Shown here piece after piece: positions 1-8,619 of a DNA stretch of 43,146 bases (its first letter is position 1; each line of letters begins with the position of its first letter). The notes beneath the pieces were generated by a model that was not told where the DNA came from, made no database searches, and was given only the letters and a program-made list of their open reading frames with translations. Origin of the DNA: Nonomuraea aridisoli. GTDB taxonomy: Bacteria > Actinomycetota > Actinomycetes > Streptosporangiales > Streptosporangiaceae. Position numbers and translations under genes: made by a program. The stretch lies in NCBI RefSeq assembly GCF_003236395.1, contig NZ_POUD01000046.1:1-43146 (forward strand), written 5' to 3'.

Positions 1-297
1 CCCCCGCCGCCGTACAATCCCGGGCGGTCCCCCGAGGGCCCGTGGGTGGGAGTGGCACGGCCACCTGGTCCACCCGCTTCCCGCCTAACCTCAAGGCATG
101 GACACGGACCACCGGCTCGGCCGGCACGTGAGAGCCAGGCCCGAGCCGGTCCCGCCGGGCGGCATCGCCCCCGGCCGTCCGAAGACCCGCTGACCGACCT
201 GTGCCCCACGTGGCCGGCGATCGCCGGCCCGCCATTCCGCCATGCCCGGGAACCGGCCACGCCGTCCCGGCGTGCCGGAAACCTTCGAGGAGAACGC
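1..297. other. Leader region, no confident gene
   Basis: No recognisable domain is encoded upstream of the SDR gene. The SDR frame stays open upstream, but that part is proline/arginine-rich and lacks the usual beta-strand start of an SDR. A 31-codon ORF runs from ATG 98 to TGA 193, with TAACCT six bases before the ATG, which would suit a leaderless peptide; coding support is weak. The first bases may hold the tail of a gene outside the window. Confidence 0.4.
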
Positions 298-1023
298 ATG
301 ACCAGCAAAGTCGTCCTGATCACCGGCGCGAGCAGCGGCATCGGCGAGGCCACCGCGCGGCGGCTGGCCGCCGAAGGACACCGGGTGGTGATGGGCGCCC
401 GCCGCGAGGACCGGCTCACCGCGACCGCCAAGGAGATCGAGTCGGCCGGCGGCTCGGCGGACGTCCGCCGCCTGGACGTTACCGACCGGCGCGACGTCGC
501 GGCGTTCGTGGACGCCGCCGTCGAGCGGCACGGCCGCGTGGACGTGATCGTCGCCAACGCCGGCGTGATGCCGCTGTCCCGGCTCGACGCGCTGCTCGTC
601 GACGAGTGGGACCGGATGATCGACGTCAACGTCCGCGGCCTGCTGCACGGCATCGCCGCGGCCCTGCCGCACTTCCAGCGTCAGGGCTCGGGCCACTTCG
701 TCACCGTCGCGTCGATCGGCGCGCACCAGGTGTCGCCGACGGCCGCGGTCTACTGCGGCACGAAGTACGCCGCCTGGGCGATCACCGAGGGCCTGCGTCA
801 GGAGCTCGACCCGGGCATCCGCGTCACCACCGTCTCTCCCGGCGTCGTGGAGTCGGAGCTGGCCGACTCGATCAGCGACCCGGCCGCGCGGGAGGCGATG
901 CGGACGTACCGGGCGAACACCATCCCGCCGAGCAGCATCGCCGACGCCATCGCGTACGCGATCGGCCGGCCTCCCGCCGAGGACGTCAACGAGATCATCG
1001 TCCGTCCCGCCCGGCAGCGCTGA
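298..1023 (+). CDS. SDR family NAD(P)-dependent oxidoreductase
   Basis: Classical short-chain dehydrogenase of 241 aa, the normal family length. The cofactor motif TGASSGIG is at residues 9-16, followed by NAG in the beta4 region. The catalytic residues are Ser139 (TVASIG) and Tyr152/Lys156 (YCGTK), so an active NAD(P)H-dependent oxidoreductase is expected. GAR-R after beta2 hints at NADP(H) preference (inference). ATG 298 is chosen because GAGGAGAACGC precedes it at good Shine-Dalgarno spacing and the SDR fold begins there. It converges on the P450 gene with only 2 bp between stops. The substrate cannot be read from sequence; broad-specificity serine/3-hydroxy-acid or clavaldehyde-type dehydrogenases are the nearest class I recognise. 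Confidence 0.93.
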   Translation: MTSKVVLITGASSGIGEATARRLAAEGHRVVMGARREDRLTATAKEIESAGGSADVRRLDVTDRRDVAAFVDAAVERHGRVDVIVANAGVMPLSRLDALLVDEWDRMIDVNVRGLLHGIAAALPHFQRQGSGHFVTVASIGAHQVSPTAAVYCGTKYAAWAITEGLRQELDPGIRVTTVSPGVVESELADSISDPAAREAMRTYRANTIPPSSIADAIAYAIGRPPAEDVNEIIVRPARQR

Positions 1024-1025
1024 GG

Positions 1026-2234
1026 TCACCGCAGCAGCACCGGCAGCTCCGTCGGCCCCTCGGTCGAGATCGACGAGGTGTAGTCGAGGTCGCCCGCGTC
1101 CACGGCCAGGCGCAGCCCGGGAAACCGGGTGAACAGCATGGACAGGGCGATCCCGACCTCCAGCCGGGCCAGCGGCGCGCCCAGGCAGAAGTGCTCGCCG
1201 CGGCCGAACCCGAGGTGCGCCTCGGGCGCCCGCGAGACGTCGAACCGCTCGGCGTCCTCACCGAACCTGGCCGGGTCGGTCCCCGTCGCGCCGAACCCGA
1301 TGACCAGGGCCTGCCCCGCCGGCACGCTCACCCCGCCGATCCGCACGTCGCGCAGCGGATAGCGGCACAGGGCGTTGACCACCGAGCCGCGGCTGCGCAG
1401 CGTCTCCTCGACCACCTCGGCCCAGCCGTCCCCGGCGATGGCCGCGTCGAGCTGCGCCCGGTCGGAGCACAGGGCGACGACCGCGTTGGTGATCAGGTGG
1501 ACCGTGGTCTCGTGACCGCTCATCATCATGGCCCAGAGGACCCACACCAGCTCGTCGTCGATGAGCCGGTCGCCGTCCTCGTCCCGCGCGAGGCAGAGGG
1601 CGGTGGTGAGGTCGTCGCCGGGCTCCCGGCGGCGCCACCGCACGTGCGCGCTCAGGTACGCCCCCAGCTCCGCGCCCGTCTTCGCCAGCTCCGGAGAGGC
1701 GGTGCCGAACGCGACGAGCGTCTTGATCCAGTCGCGGACCTGGCCGCGGTCCTGCGCGGGGACGCCGAAGAGCTCGCAGATCACCGTGACCGGCAGCGGC
1801 TCGGTGTAGTGGCGGACGAGGTCGACCCGGCCGCCCTCGGCCGCCATCCGGTCGAGCAGCTCCCCGGCCAGCGTGCGGATGCGGGGTTCGAGCGCGTGCA
1901 CGAGGGCGGGGGTGAAGGCCCGGTTGATCAGGCCGCGCAGCCGCCGGTGCTCGGCGCCGTCCTTCATCAGCAGATGGTCGGCCTGGACCATGTACCGCAG
2001 GGGCCAGTCGGCCGCGATGGTGCCGTCGTGCAGGGCCGTGAAGTTGCGCGGGTCGTTGCTGTAGAGATCGCTGTCATGGGCCAGGATCTCGTTGACCGCG
2101 TCGTAGCTGGCGACGAGCCAGGCCGCGACCCCGCCCGGCAGCTCGACCGGCACCACCGGCCCGGCCTCCTCGCGCAGCCGGCGCACGGTCTGCGACAGCC
2201 GCTCGCCGGGCGACGGCAATGGGTGCATGTCCAA
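1026..2234 (-). CDS. Cytochrome P450
   Basis: Soluble class I bacterial P450 monooxygenase (402 aa), which needs external ferredoxin and reductase. The I-helix reads MMMSGHETT (oxygen-activating groove, Ser where Ala is commoner), the K-helix has ETLR (ExxR), and the heme loop is FGRGEHFCLGAPLAR with the Cys thiolate ligand. The start is uncertain: TTG 2234 has AGGAG six bases upstream, whereas ATG 2228 lies two codons in and is 12 bases from that site; TTG is preferred on spacing. No ferredoxin is adjacent, though a ferredoxin-reductase-type flavoprotein lies at 39077-40234. It is upstream of nothing on its strand; the SDR converges from the left. Sequence does not give the substrate. CYP105/107-like tailoring or xenobiotic hydroxylation are both possible. 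Confidence 0.95.
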   Translation of the reverse strand: MDMHPLPSPGERLSQTVRRLREEAGPVVPVELPGGVAAWLVASYDAVNEILAHDSDLYSNDPRNFTALHDGTIAADWPLRYMVQADHLLMKDGAEHRRLRGLINRAFTPALVHALEPRIRTLAGELLDRMAAEGGRVDLVRHYTEPLPVTVICELFGVPAQDRGQVRDWIKTLVAFGTASPELAKTGAELGAYLSAHVRWRRREPGDDLTTALCLARDEDGDRLIDDELVWVLWAMMMSGHETTVHLITNAVVALCSDRAQLDAAIAGDGWAEVVEETLRSRGSVVNALCRYPLRDVRIGGVSVPAGQALVIGFGATGTDPARFGEDAERFDVSRAPEAHLGFGRGEHFCLGAPLARLEVGIALSMLFTRFPGLRLAVDAGDLDYTSSISTEGPTELPVLLR

Positions 2235-2325
2235 CGAAGTCTCCTGGGTAAGGGGATTCCCATTGTCGCGTACGCGTTCGAGACGGCGACGCCGTCACCG
2301 CGCCCGCCCCCTCCACCACGTGTGT

Positions 2326-4050
2326 CTAGACGAGCGGGCCGCCGTCCGGCAGCAACCCCTCTCCCTCCGGCCGCAGCGCGTACGCGATGCCGGCGTCGAC
2401 GTCGCCGTCGAACCCGGTGCGGTACGCCACCCGGTAGGCGTCGTCGCCGAGCGCGTCGCGGGCCTGCCGTTCGCACGCCCGCCTGGCCGCCACCCACGCG
2501 GGCACGCCGGCCTGCGCCTCGCCGTGAGCGCTCCACAACCGCTGCGCCAGCCCGAGCAGCCGGGCCGCCCGCAGCGCCCGCCCCGCCGCGCCGGCCGCGA
2601 GGGCGAGCAGGTCGACGGCCAGGCAGACACCGAAGCTGTCGTGCAGCCGCCACTTGGTCCGCAGCGCCGCCTGCCCGTGGGCGGTGGCCGCGTCCGGGCG
2701 TCCCGAGCAGAGCTCGGCCTGCCCGCGCATGAGGTCGCCGTGGGAGCGCATCGACTGCTCGCCCCGCGCGTCGCAGAGCATGCGAAGCTCCTCCAGTACG
2801 GCGATGGCCTCGCCGACGCGCCCGCCGACGGTGAGCGCGTGGGCGCGGCACAACGACGTCACCAGCTCGGCGATGGTGGGATCGCCGTCGCCGCGGGCCT
2901 GGCAGACGGCCTCGGACGCCGCCATGACCTGCGCCAGGTCCCCGCGGACCGCCCCGGCCAGGGCCCGCAGGGCGGCGACGCACGTCCGCGCGTACGCGTC
3001 GCCGCTCCCGGCCGCCGCCTCGCACTGGGCGGCCCTGGTCTCGGCGCCGTCGGCGTCGCCCTGGGTGGCCGCCAGCAGGCCGTCGGCCCACAGCGCCTGC
3101 ACGAGAGCCGGGCCGGGCGTCGCGTCGAGTGCGAGGGCCTGGCCCAGGTAGTGGCGGCCCTCCTTGACGTAGCCGCAGCCGTACCAGAAGAAGGCCAGGG
3201 TGCCGGCCAGCTCCAGCGCGGGGACGGCGTCCTGCGCGGCCAGGGCGTTCTCCAGGGCGGCGCGCAGGTTGTCGTGCTCGCCGATCATGCGGTCGTACCA
3301 GGCGATCTGGCCGGGCCCGAGCCAGCCGTCGGCGCCGCGGCGGGCCAGCGCCAGGAAGTGGTCGCGGTGGCGGCGCCGGACGAGCTCCTGCTCACCGAGG
3401 TCGCGCAGCCAGCCGGCGCCGTATTCGCGCAGCGTGTCGAGCATGCGGTAGCGCTCGCCCGCGCCGGCCGGCAGCCACGTCAGGATCGACTCCTCGGCCA
3501 GCGCGTCGAGCAGCAGCCCGATGCCGGCCTCCGGCAGCCGCTCGTCGGCGCACACCGCGCGGGCGGCCTCCACGTCGAAGTCGCCGCAGAACACCGACAG
3601 CCGCGCCCACAGCAGCCGCTCGGCCGGCTCGCACAATTCGTGACTCCACCCGACGGTGGTACGCAGCGCGCGATGCCACGGCGGCTCGGCCTCGTGCGGC
3701 GCGCCGGCGTCGTCGTCGCCGAGCGCGGCGAACCGGTCGTCGAGCCGGTCGACCAGGTGCCGGACCGGCAGCTCCCGCAGCCGGGCCGCGGCCAGCTCGA
3801 TGGCCAGCGGGATGCCCTCCAGCCTGCGGCACAGGCGGACGACGGCCTCCCGGTCGTCGGCCGGCTCGAAGCCGGGCACCGTGTCGGCGGCCCGCAGGGC
3901 CAGGCGCGACTTGCCGACGCCGCCGACGCCGGTGAGCGTCACCAGCCGCGACCGCCGGCAGGCCCGGCGCACCTCGTCGAGCTCCGCACGGCGGCCGACC
4001 AGACTCGTCGGCTCGGACGGGAGGTTTCCTGCATGCCACTGCCTTGACAT
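2326..4050 (-). CDS. AfsR/LuxR-type ATPase regulator, internally deleted
   Basis: A 574-aa protein of the STAND (NB-ARC plus TPR) type usually fused to a SARP or LuxR DNA-binding domain. Residues 17-48 carry LVGRRAELDEV and Walker A GVGGVGKS (41-48). The protein then jumps from ALRAADT to VPGFEPADDREAV (about 54-70), continuing with LEGIPLAIELAA (77-88), the helical region and TPRs. In full-length relatives roughly 110 residues separate these blocks, including Walker B and the sensor region; here they are missing in frame. No HTH is visible at either end, as the protein stops after the TPR part. ATG 4050 is chosen because the conserved region begins soon after; the Shine-Dalgarno is weak (GGTGG). 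Likely a non-hydrolysing remnant or a repurposed TPR scaffold. It sits upstream of the P450 on the same strand (91-bp gap). Confidence 0.8.
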   Translation of the reverse strand: MSRQWHAGNLPSEPTSLVGRRAELDEVRRACRRSRLVTLTGVGGVGKSRLALRAADTVPGFEPADDREAVVRLCRRLEGIPLAIELAAARLRELPVRHLVDRLDDRFAALGDDDAGAPHEAEPPWHRALRTTVGWSHELCEPAERLLWARLSVFCGDFDVEAARAVCADERLPEAGIGLLLDALAEESILTWLPAGAGERYRMLDTLREYGAGWLRDLGEQELVRRRHRDHFLALARRGADGWLGPGQIAWYDRMIGEHDNLRAALENALAAQDAVPALELAGTLAFFWYGCGYVKEGRHYLGQALALDATPGPALVQALWADGLLAATQGDADGAETRAAQCEAAAGSGDAYARTCVAALRALAGAVRGDLAQVMAASEAVCQARGDGDPTIAELVTSLCRAHALTVGGRVGEAIAVLEELRMLCDARGEQSMRSHGDLMRGQAELCSGRPDAATAHGQAALRTKWRLHDSFGVCLAVDLLALAAGAAGRALRAARLLGLAQRLWSAHGEAQAGVPAWVAARRACERQARDALGDDAYRVAYRTGFDGDVDAGIAYALRPEGEGLLPDGGPLV

Positions 4051-4366
4051 CGTGATCACCACCCATCGAGTACCGGCGTGACAGCAGCTTGCCGGATTCC
4101 CCGGGGGTCGGTCCCGAAAAATGAGAAAGTCACGAGTCACTACCGGAACATCGTTCACCTGCGTGTTCCGGCCGGTTCGCGGCGTCGCGGGGCGGTGCCG
4201 CGCATCCGTCGGCGGGATCGAGGAACCACCCGGCTCTTCACGAACGTGCCACCGCGCACAAAGATCCGGCCAAAGCCGCAGGTCACCTCGTATTTCGTCC
4301 CATGGTCGCGCGCACGGTCTTCGTAGCATCGGCGACATCCCCGTGGTTCCCCGGAGAAGGAGCGCT
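4051..4366. other. Divergent intergenic region
   Basis: 316 bp between the AfsR-type gene (leftward) and the dioxygenase gene (rightward). No convincing ORF, hairpin or repeat was found. A GTAGCAT element around 4324-4330 could be a -10 for the dioxygenase; the Shine-Dalgarno GGAGAAGGAG lies at 4353-4362. Confidence 0.4.
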
Positions 4367-5158
4367 GTGGGACACGATCACGAAGGTCAGCGGGTCAGCA
4401 GGCGCCGGCTGATCACCGGCGTCAGCTCGATCGGGCTCGGCGGCCTGCTGGCCGCGTGCGCCAAGGCCGAGGGCACGACGACGGTCGCCACCGCCGCCAT
4501 CACGCCGCGGGCGGCCACGGCCGGCGACGTGACCGCCCTGTTCGCCGAGGCCCGTACGTGCCGGATGACCGCCGACGTCACCCAGGGCCCGTTCTACTTC
4601 GACGCCGACCTCGTCCGCAGCGACATCCGCGAGGGAAGGCCGGGCGTACGGCTGCGGGTGGCGATCAAGGTGCAGGACGGCCGGACGTGCCGGCCGCTGC
4701 CGAACGCGGTGGTGGAGATCTGGCACTGCGACGCGAACGGGCTCTACTCCGGCGCCGAGGCGCTGTCCGCCGCCGGCCCCCTGAGCGCCGGCTTCAAACC
4801 CTTGGACAACGGCGAGTTCGCCGACATGAAGCCCGCCGACGGCACCCGCTACCTGCGCGGCGCCCAGGTCACGAACGCCGACGGCATCGTGGAGTTCACC
4901 ACCGTCTGGCCAGGCTGGTACCACGGCCGCACGATCCACATCCACGCCATGGTGCACATCGCCGACCAGCGGGCCCTGACCACGCAACTGATGTTCGACG
5001 AGACGCTCAACCGCGAGGTCATGGCGACCCGGCCGTACGCGCGGCGCACCGGCCGCACGGTCTTCAACGAGGCGGACGAGGACTTCGACCCGAGCATGCT
5101 CATGAAGACCGTCCCCGACGGCGACGGTTACCTCTCCGCCATCACCCTCTCCACCTGA
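4367..5158 (+). CDS. Exported intradiol ring-cleavage dioxygenase (lipoprotein/Tat)
   Basis: 263-aa protein of the catechol 1,2-/protocatechuate 3,4-dioxygenase fold. GTG 4367 is chosen because GGAGAAGGAG ends four bases before it and it places SRRRLITG, a twin-arginine motif, near the N terminus, followed by a hydrophobic stretch ending in LGGLLAAC, a lipobox. Family marks are TQGPFYF (N-terminal ligand Tyr region), EIWHCDANGLYSG, and GWYHGRTIHIH with the Tyr and two His ligands of the non-heme Fe(III). A secreted, lipid-anchored dioxygenase could open catechol-type rings from lignin or humic material outside the membrane; such exported actinobacterial members are known, but the substrate here is inference. 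It converges with the 62-aa ORF (3-bp gap). Confidence 0.9.
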   Translation: MGHDHEGQRVSRRRLITGVSSIGLGGLLAACAKAEGTTTVATAAITPRAATAGDVTALFAEARTCRMTADVTQGPFYFDADLVRSDIREGRPGVRLRVAIKVQDGRTCRPLPNAVVEIWHCDANGLYSGAEALSAAGPLSAGFKPLDNGEFADMKPADGTRYLRGAQVTNADGIVEFTTVWPGWYHGRTIHIHAMVHIADQRALTTQLMFDETLNREVMATRPYARRTGRTVFNEADEDFDPSMLMKTVPDGDGYLSAITLST

Positions 5159-5161
5159 GGG

Positions 5162-5350
5162 TCAGGCCGCCGAATCCTCCTCCTCGCACTCCTCCGCGTC
5201 ACCCCGGTCCAGCGCCAGCTTGGCGATCCGGAAACGGGCGCAGCGCGCCTCCAGCTCGTGTTCGTCCTCCAGGACCCACTGCTCGATCATGGGCACCAAA
5301 GTGATCACACGCGGGCCGGCGGACGGGCGGACTTGGCGCAGACTTTTCAC
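5162..5350 (-). CDS. Small acidic protein coupled to dikinase gene
   Basis: 62-aa ORF starting at GTG 5350, which overlaps the dikinase stop codon in a GTGA arrangement, so it is translationally coupled to it. The sequence begins basic (MKSLRQVRPS), has a helical middle (EDEHELEARCARFRIAKLAL) and ends in a very acidic tail (DAEECEEEDSAA). No domain is recognised. The coupling and sensible amphipathic composition favour a real gene; a role as partner or cofactor of the dikinase is only inferred from position. It ends 3 bp from the convergent dioxygenase stop. Confidence 0.6.
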   Translation of the reverse strand: MKSLRQVRPSAGPRVITLVPMIEQWVLEDEHELEARCARFRIAKLALDRGDAEECEEEDSAA

Positions 5351-7839
5351 CCCGGCGACTCGACCGTGCCCCGCTCGCCGTCCACCCTGATCAGGTCGCC
5401 GTCGCGGATGCGCATCGTGGCGTTGCCGGTGCCGACCACGGCGGGGATGCCGAGCTCCCTGGCCACGATCGAGGCGTGCGACAGCGGCGCCCCCAGGTCG
5501 GTCACGACGGCGGCGGCCCTCGGGAACAACGGTGTCCAGCCGACGTTCGTCAGCGTGGTCACCAGGATCTCGCCCGGTTGGAGGCGTTCGCCCTCCTCGG
5601 GCCCGGAGAGCACCCGGGCGACGCCCTCGACCACGCCGGGCGCCCCGGGGAAACCGGTCACGGTGTCGCTCACCGGCACGCCGGTGCCGCGCGCGTCGTA
5701 GAGGTCGGAGCGCCGATCGGGATCGGCCGCCCAGCGCGCGGGGTCGAAAGGGCCGACGATCAGCGTCGGGTATGGCGGCAGGGCGGCGTACCGCTCGTAC
5801 GCGGCCCGCCGGGCCGGCACCTTCTCCAGCACGCCCGCGTCGCCGCGCAGCAGCGCGAGCAGCTCCTCCACGTACAGGTGGAACACGTCGTCGCCGCGGC
5901 CGGTCAGCTCGCCCGCCCGCACGGCGAACGCCCGCAGCGCCCAGAACGCCCGGACGACCTCGGAGCGCGCCTGCTCCCGGTCGCGTACGACCGCGTTCCA
6001 GCGCCGGACGCGGTCGCGCATCCTGGCCTCCTTGCGCGGGTGGCGCCGGGCGAAGCGCGCCCACGCCTCCTCACGGGCCCGGCGCTGGCGTTCGAGCAGC
6101 GCCTCGGTGCCGGCCGTGATGTCGCGCAGGCCGGCTAGCTGCGCGTCGATCCACGCCGGGTCCTCGCCGGGCCGCGGGATCGACACCTCGAACTCGTGGG
6201 GGCCGCGGTGACCGTACGCGCGGGCGAACTCGTCCCTGGTGATCTCGCCGCGCGACAACCGGGCCAGGCCCATCACCGGCCCCAGGCTGGCCAGCTCGCC
6301 GTCGCCGTTGACGCCGGTCAGCATGGCCTCGGCGTCGATGTCGCCCATCAGCCTGCGCAGCCGGTCGCGGGTGAAGACCAGCGTGGAGCCGCCCTGGCGG
6401 CCCGCGGCCTCCAGCATGCGGCTCGCGGTGACGAGGTACGGCAGCAGCTTCCGTTCGCACACCTCGGCCAGCTCGGGGGCGGAGCCGGCGGCCTCGACGC
6501 GCCCGCGCACGTCCTCGAAGGTCTGCCTGGCCGTGGCCAGGAAGGCGGGCAGGCCCTTGGCGTGGCGGCGGACGCGGCGCAGCATGCCGACGGCCACCGG
6601 CGTCACGCGCCTGATGACCTGCCGGCGCGTCAGTCCCACCAGCGGCACGTCGAGGCCGGGCGGCAGTTTGCCGAAGACCTGCTCGATCGCGCCGATCCTG
6701 CTGCGCATGCCGAGCGCCCCGGCGATGGTGTAGACGGCGCTGAGGTTCATGTAGAAGCGGCCGCCGATGTTGCCGACCAGGTCGACGCCGGGCAGCGTCG
6801 AGGACGACATGGCCTCGCCGATGAAGATGCGCACGAACGACCACGTCAGCGGCGTCATCACGCCGGGGATGGCCTCGCCGAGGTTGCCGGCGCTCCACAG
6901 GTAGTCGCCCTTGAGGCTGTCGTTCCACTCCTCGGCCCGCGGCCGGAGGCCGGTGACGGGACGCGCCTGGACGATCGCGAAGGCGCCGTCGCGGCGGGTC
7001 CACTCGACGTCCATCGGGGTGCCGTACAGCTCCTGGACGCGCGCGCCGACGCGGGCCAGCTCGACGGCCTGGGCGTCGTCGAGCACCGGCGCGCCGCGCA
7101 GGCCGGCGGGGACGGGCCGCTCCTCGGTGCCGCCGGGGACGCGCACGGTCATGACCGTCTTGTCGCCCGTCCGCGCCTCGACGACCGCGCCGCCCGACAC
7201 CACGATCGTGTCGGGGGTGACGTGACCGCCGACGACCGACTCCCCGAGCCCCCAGGAGGCGTTGATCACGATTCTGTCGCGGTCGCCGGTGACCGGGTCG
7301 GCGGTGAACATGACGCCGGCCGCGTCGGCGTCCACCAGTTCCTGGACGACCACGGCCAGCGCCACGTCGTCGTGCGCGACGCCGTTCTGGTCGCGGTAGG
7401 CGATGGCGCGGGCGTTCCACAACGAGGCCCAGCAGCGCCGGACCGCGTCGAGCAGGCCGTCTCCCCTGACGTTGAGGTACGTGTCCTGCTGCCCGGCGAA
7501 CGACATGCCGGGCAGGTCCTCGGCCGTCGCGGACGAGCGCACCGCCACGGGCACGTCCGGGCCGAGCGCGGCGTACGCGGCCATGATCTCGGCGGCCAGG
7601 TCGGCGGGCAGGTCGTGCGCGGCGAACAGCCCCGGGATGCGCGCGGCGTCGCCGGAGGCGGCGGCGCGCAGGATCTCGTCGCGGAACCCGGCCACGAACG
7701 AGCGGTAGGCGTCCGTCGTGACATGGAAGCCGCCGGGGACCGGCAGTCCTGCCCTGGTCAGCCGGGCCAGCGAGGCGCCCTTGCCGCCCACGGTGGCGAG
7801 GTCGGCCGTGGCGTCGTCCAGCGGGAGCACGGCCTTCAT
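5347..7839 (-). CDS. Rifampin phosphotransferase-like dikinase
   Basis: 830-aa dikinase. The N terminus has VGGKGASLARLTRAGLPVP and the ATP-grasp signature SSATAEDLPGMSFAGQQDTYL. A long middle domain contains SAGNLGEAIPGVMTPLTWS. The swivelling phosphohistidine domain lies at the very C terminus, GAPLSHASIVARELGIP, with His788 as the likely phospho-carrier. PEP synthase and PPDK place that His domain centrally, followed by a C-terminal TIM barrel, which is absent here. The ATP-grasp / substrate / His order and length instead match rifampin phosphotransferase (Rph, about 865 aa), which turns ATP, rifamycin and water into phospho-rifamycin, AMP and Pi. Rifamycin as substrate is plausible, not proven. 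ATG 7839 overlaps the tetR stop by 4 bp. Confidence 0.88.
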   Translation of the reverse strand: MKAVLPLDDATADLATVGGKGASLARLTRAGLPVPGGFHVTTDAYRSFVAGFRDEILRAAASGDAARIPGLFAAHDLPADLAAEIMAAYAALGPDVPVAVRSSATAEDLPGMSFAGQQDTYLNVRGDGLLDAVRRCWASLWNARAIAYRDQNGVAHDDVALAVVVQELVDADAAGVMFTADPVTGDRDRIVINASWGLGESVVGGHVTPDTIVVSGGAVVEARTGDKTVMTVRVPGGTEERPVPAGLRGAPVLDDAQAVELARVGARVQELYGTPMDVEWTRRDGAFAIVQARPVTGLRPRAEEWNDSLKGDYLWSAGNLGEAIPGVMTPLTWSFVRIFIGEAMSSSTLPGVDLVGNIGGRFYMNLSAVYTIAGALGMRSRIGAIEQVFGKLPPGLDVPLVGLTRRQVIRRVTPVAVGMLRRVRRHAKGLPAFLATARQTFEDVRGRVEAAGSAPELAEVCERKLLPYLVTASRMLEAAGRQGGSTLVFTRDRLRRLMGDIDAEAMLTGVNGDGELASLGPVMGLARLSRGEITRDEFARAYGHRGPHEFEVSIPRPGEDPAWIDAQLAGLRDITAGTEALLERQRRAREEAWARFARRHPRKEARMRDRVRRWNAVVRDREQARSEVVRAFWALRAFAVRAGELTGRGDDVFHLYVEELLALLRGDAGVLEKVPARRAAYERYAALPPYPTLIVGPFDPARWAADPDRRSDLYDARGTGVPVSDTVTGFPGAPGVVEGVARVLSGPEEGERLQPGEILVTTLTNVGWTPLFPRAAAVVTDLGAPLSHASIVARELGIPAVVGTGNATMRIRDGDLIRVDGERGTVESPG

Positions 7840-8552
7840 CGCACGGCCTCCTTGGTGCCGAGGGAGGCGGCCAGCTTGGCGCGGGCGGCCTCCTCCATGA
7901 CGTCGAGGAAGCCGAGCGTGGCGCGGGCGACGGCGTCCCTGGCCGCGCGGGAGAGGGGCCGGCCCGTGGTCAGCGCCCGCTCGATGGTGTCGGCCACCAG
8001 CTCAGCGAGCCGGTCGCCGGAGGGCCTGGCCTCCTGCGGCATGCCGTCGGGCAGGAAGAGGAACCCGTAGACGATCGAGGTGACGACCACCACGTGGTCG
8101 CCCGGGTCCTCGCGCACCGCGCCGTGCTCGACCAGCTCGTGCATGTACGCGGCGAAGCCCTCGCCGAGCGGCAGGCCACCGCGCATCTTGCGCCTGGTCA
8201 GCTTGCCGAGCACCTCGGAGTCGCCCGACAGCACCGCCTTGAGCAGCGGCCGGCGCAGCAGCGCCCGGGCGAACGCGCCGAACAGCTCGCTCAGCGTGGC
8301 CGGCGCCTGCTCGCGCACCTCGGCCAGCATGAGCAGACGCTCGCGGCGCAGCAGCGCGGCGAAGATGTCGTCGCGGGTCTTCCAGTGCAGGTAAATGGTG
8401 CCCTTGGCGACGCCGGCGCGCTTGGCGACGTCGTCGATCGTGGTCTTGTCGTAACCCCAGCGCAGCACCAGCTCGCCTGCGGCGTCGAGGATGCGGTGCG
8501 CGCGTTCGCGCTGGCGCGCCGGATCCTGCGGCGGACGCCCGACCCTGGCCAT
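7836..8552 (-). CDS. TetR family transcriptional regulator
   Basis: 238-aa repressor with an N-terminal TetR HTH: ILDAAGELVLRWGYDKTT then IDDVAKRAGVAKGTIYLHW (about residues 20-60). The C-terminal ligand domain is unassigned. ATG 8552 is preferred over GTG 8561 because AGGTGAG lies just upstream at proper spacing. Its stop overlaps the dikinase ATG (ATGA), making tetR the first gene of a three-gene coupled operon, so autoregulation would control the dikinase too. A candidate operator lies 20-45 bp upstream. The effector may be the substrate of the dikinase (inference). Confidence 0.93.
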   Translation of the reverse strand: MARVGRPPQDPARQRERAHRILDAAGELVLRWGYDKTTIDDVAKRAGVAKGTIYLHWKTRDDIFAALLRRERLLMLAEVREQAPATLSELFGAFARALLRRPLLKAVLSGDSEVLGKLTRRKMRGGLPLGEGFAAYMHELVEHGAVREDPGDHVVVVTSIVYGFLFLPDGMPQEARPSGDRLAELVADTIERALTTGRPLSRAARDAVARATLGFLDVMEEAARAKLAASLGTKEAVR

Positions 8553-8572
8553 ACGTCTCACCTCTCATTTGT

Positions 8573-8596
8573 TGACCAGATGAGACTATTCGGTCA
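8573..8596 (-). promoter_or_regulatory. Candidate TetR operator
   Basis: TGACC at 8573-8577 and GGTCA at 8592-8596 form an inverted repeat around a 14-nt centre; 7 of 12 base pairs match across the whole 24 bp. It lies just upstream of tetR, overlaps the likely promoter and is the only clear dyad in the 67-bp gap. Assignment to this TetR is inferred. Confidence 0.4.
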
Positions 8597-8619
8597 TTTA
8601 ATTGACGGCAACCCTCCGT

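Noticed and set aside
46..297. In-frame upstream extension of the SDR gene
   Set aside because: Pro/Arg-rich with no SDR content; ATG 298 has a good ribosome site and begins the fold.
4051..4338. Upstream extension of the AfsR-type protein
   Set aside because: The extra residues resemble no part of the family; the conserved LVGRRAE region starts just after ATG 4050.
1..5158. Secondary-metabolite cluster from the SDR, P450, regulator and dioxygenase
   Set aside because: No core biosynthetic enzyme (PKS, NRPS, terpene synthase) is present and the strands differ.
5347..7839. PEP synthase (ppsA)
   Set aside because: The C-terminal TIM barrel is missing and the phosphohistidine domain is at the end, as in Rph.
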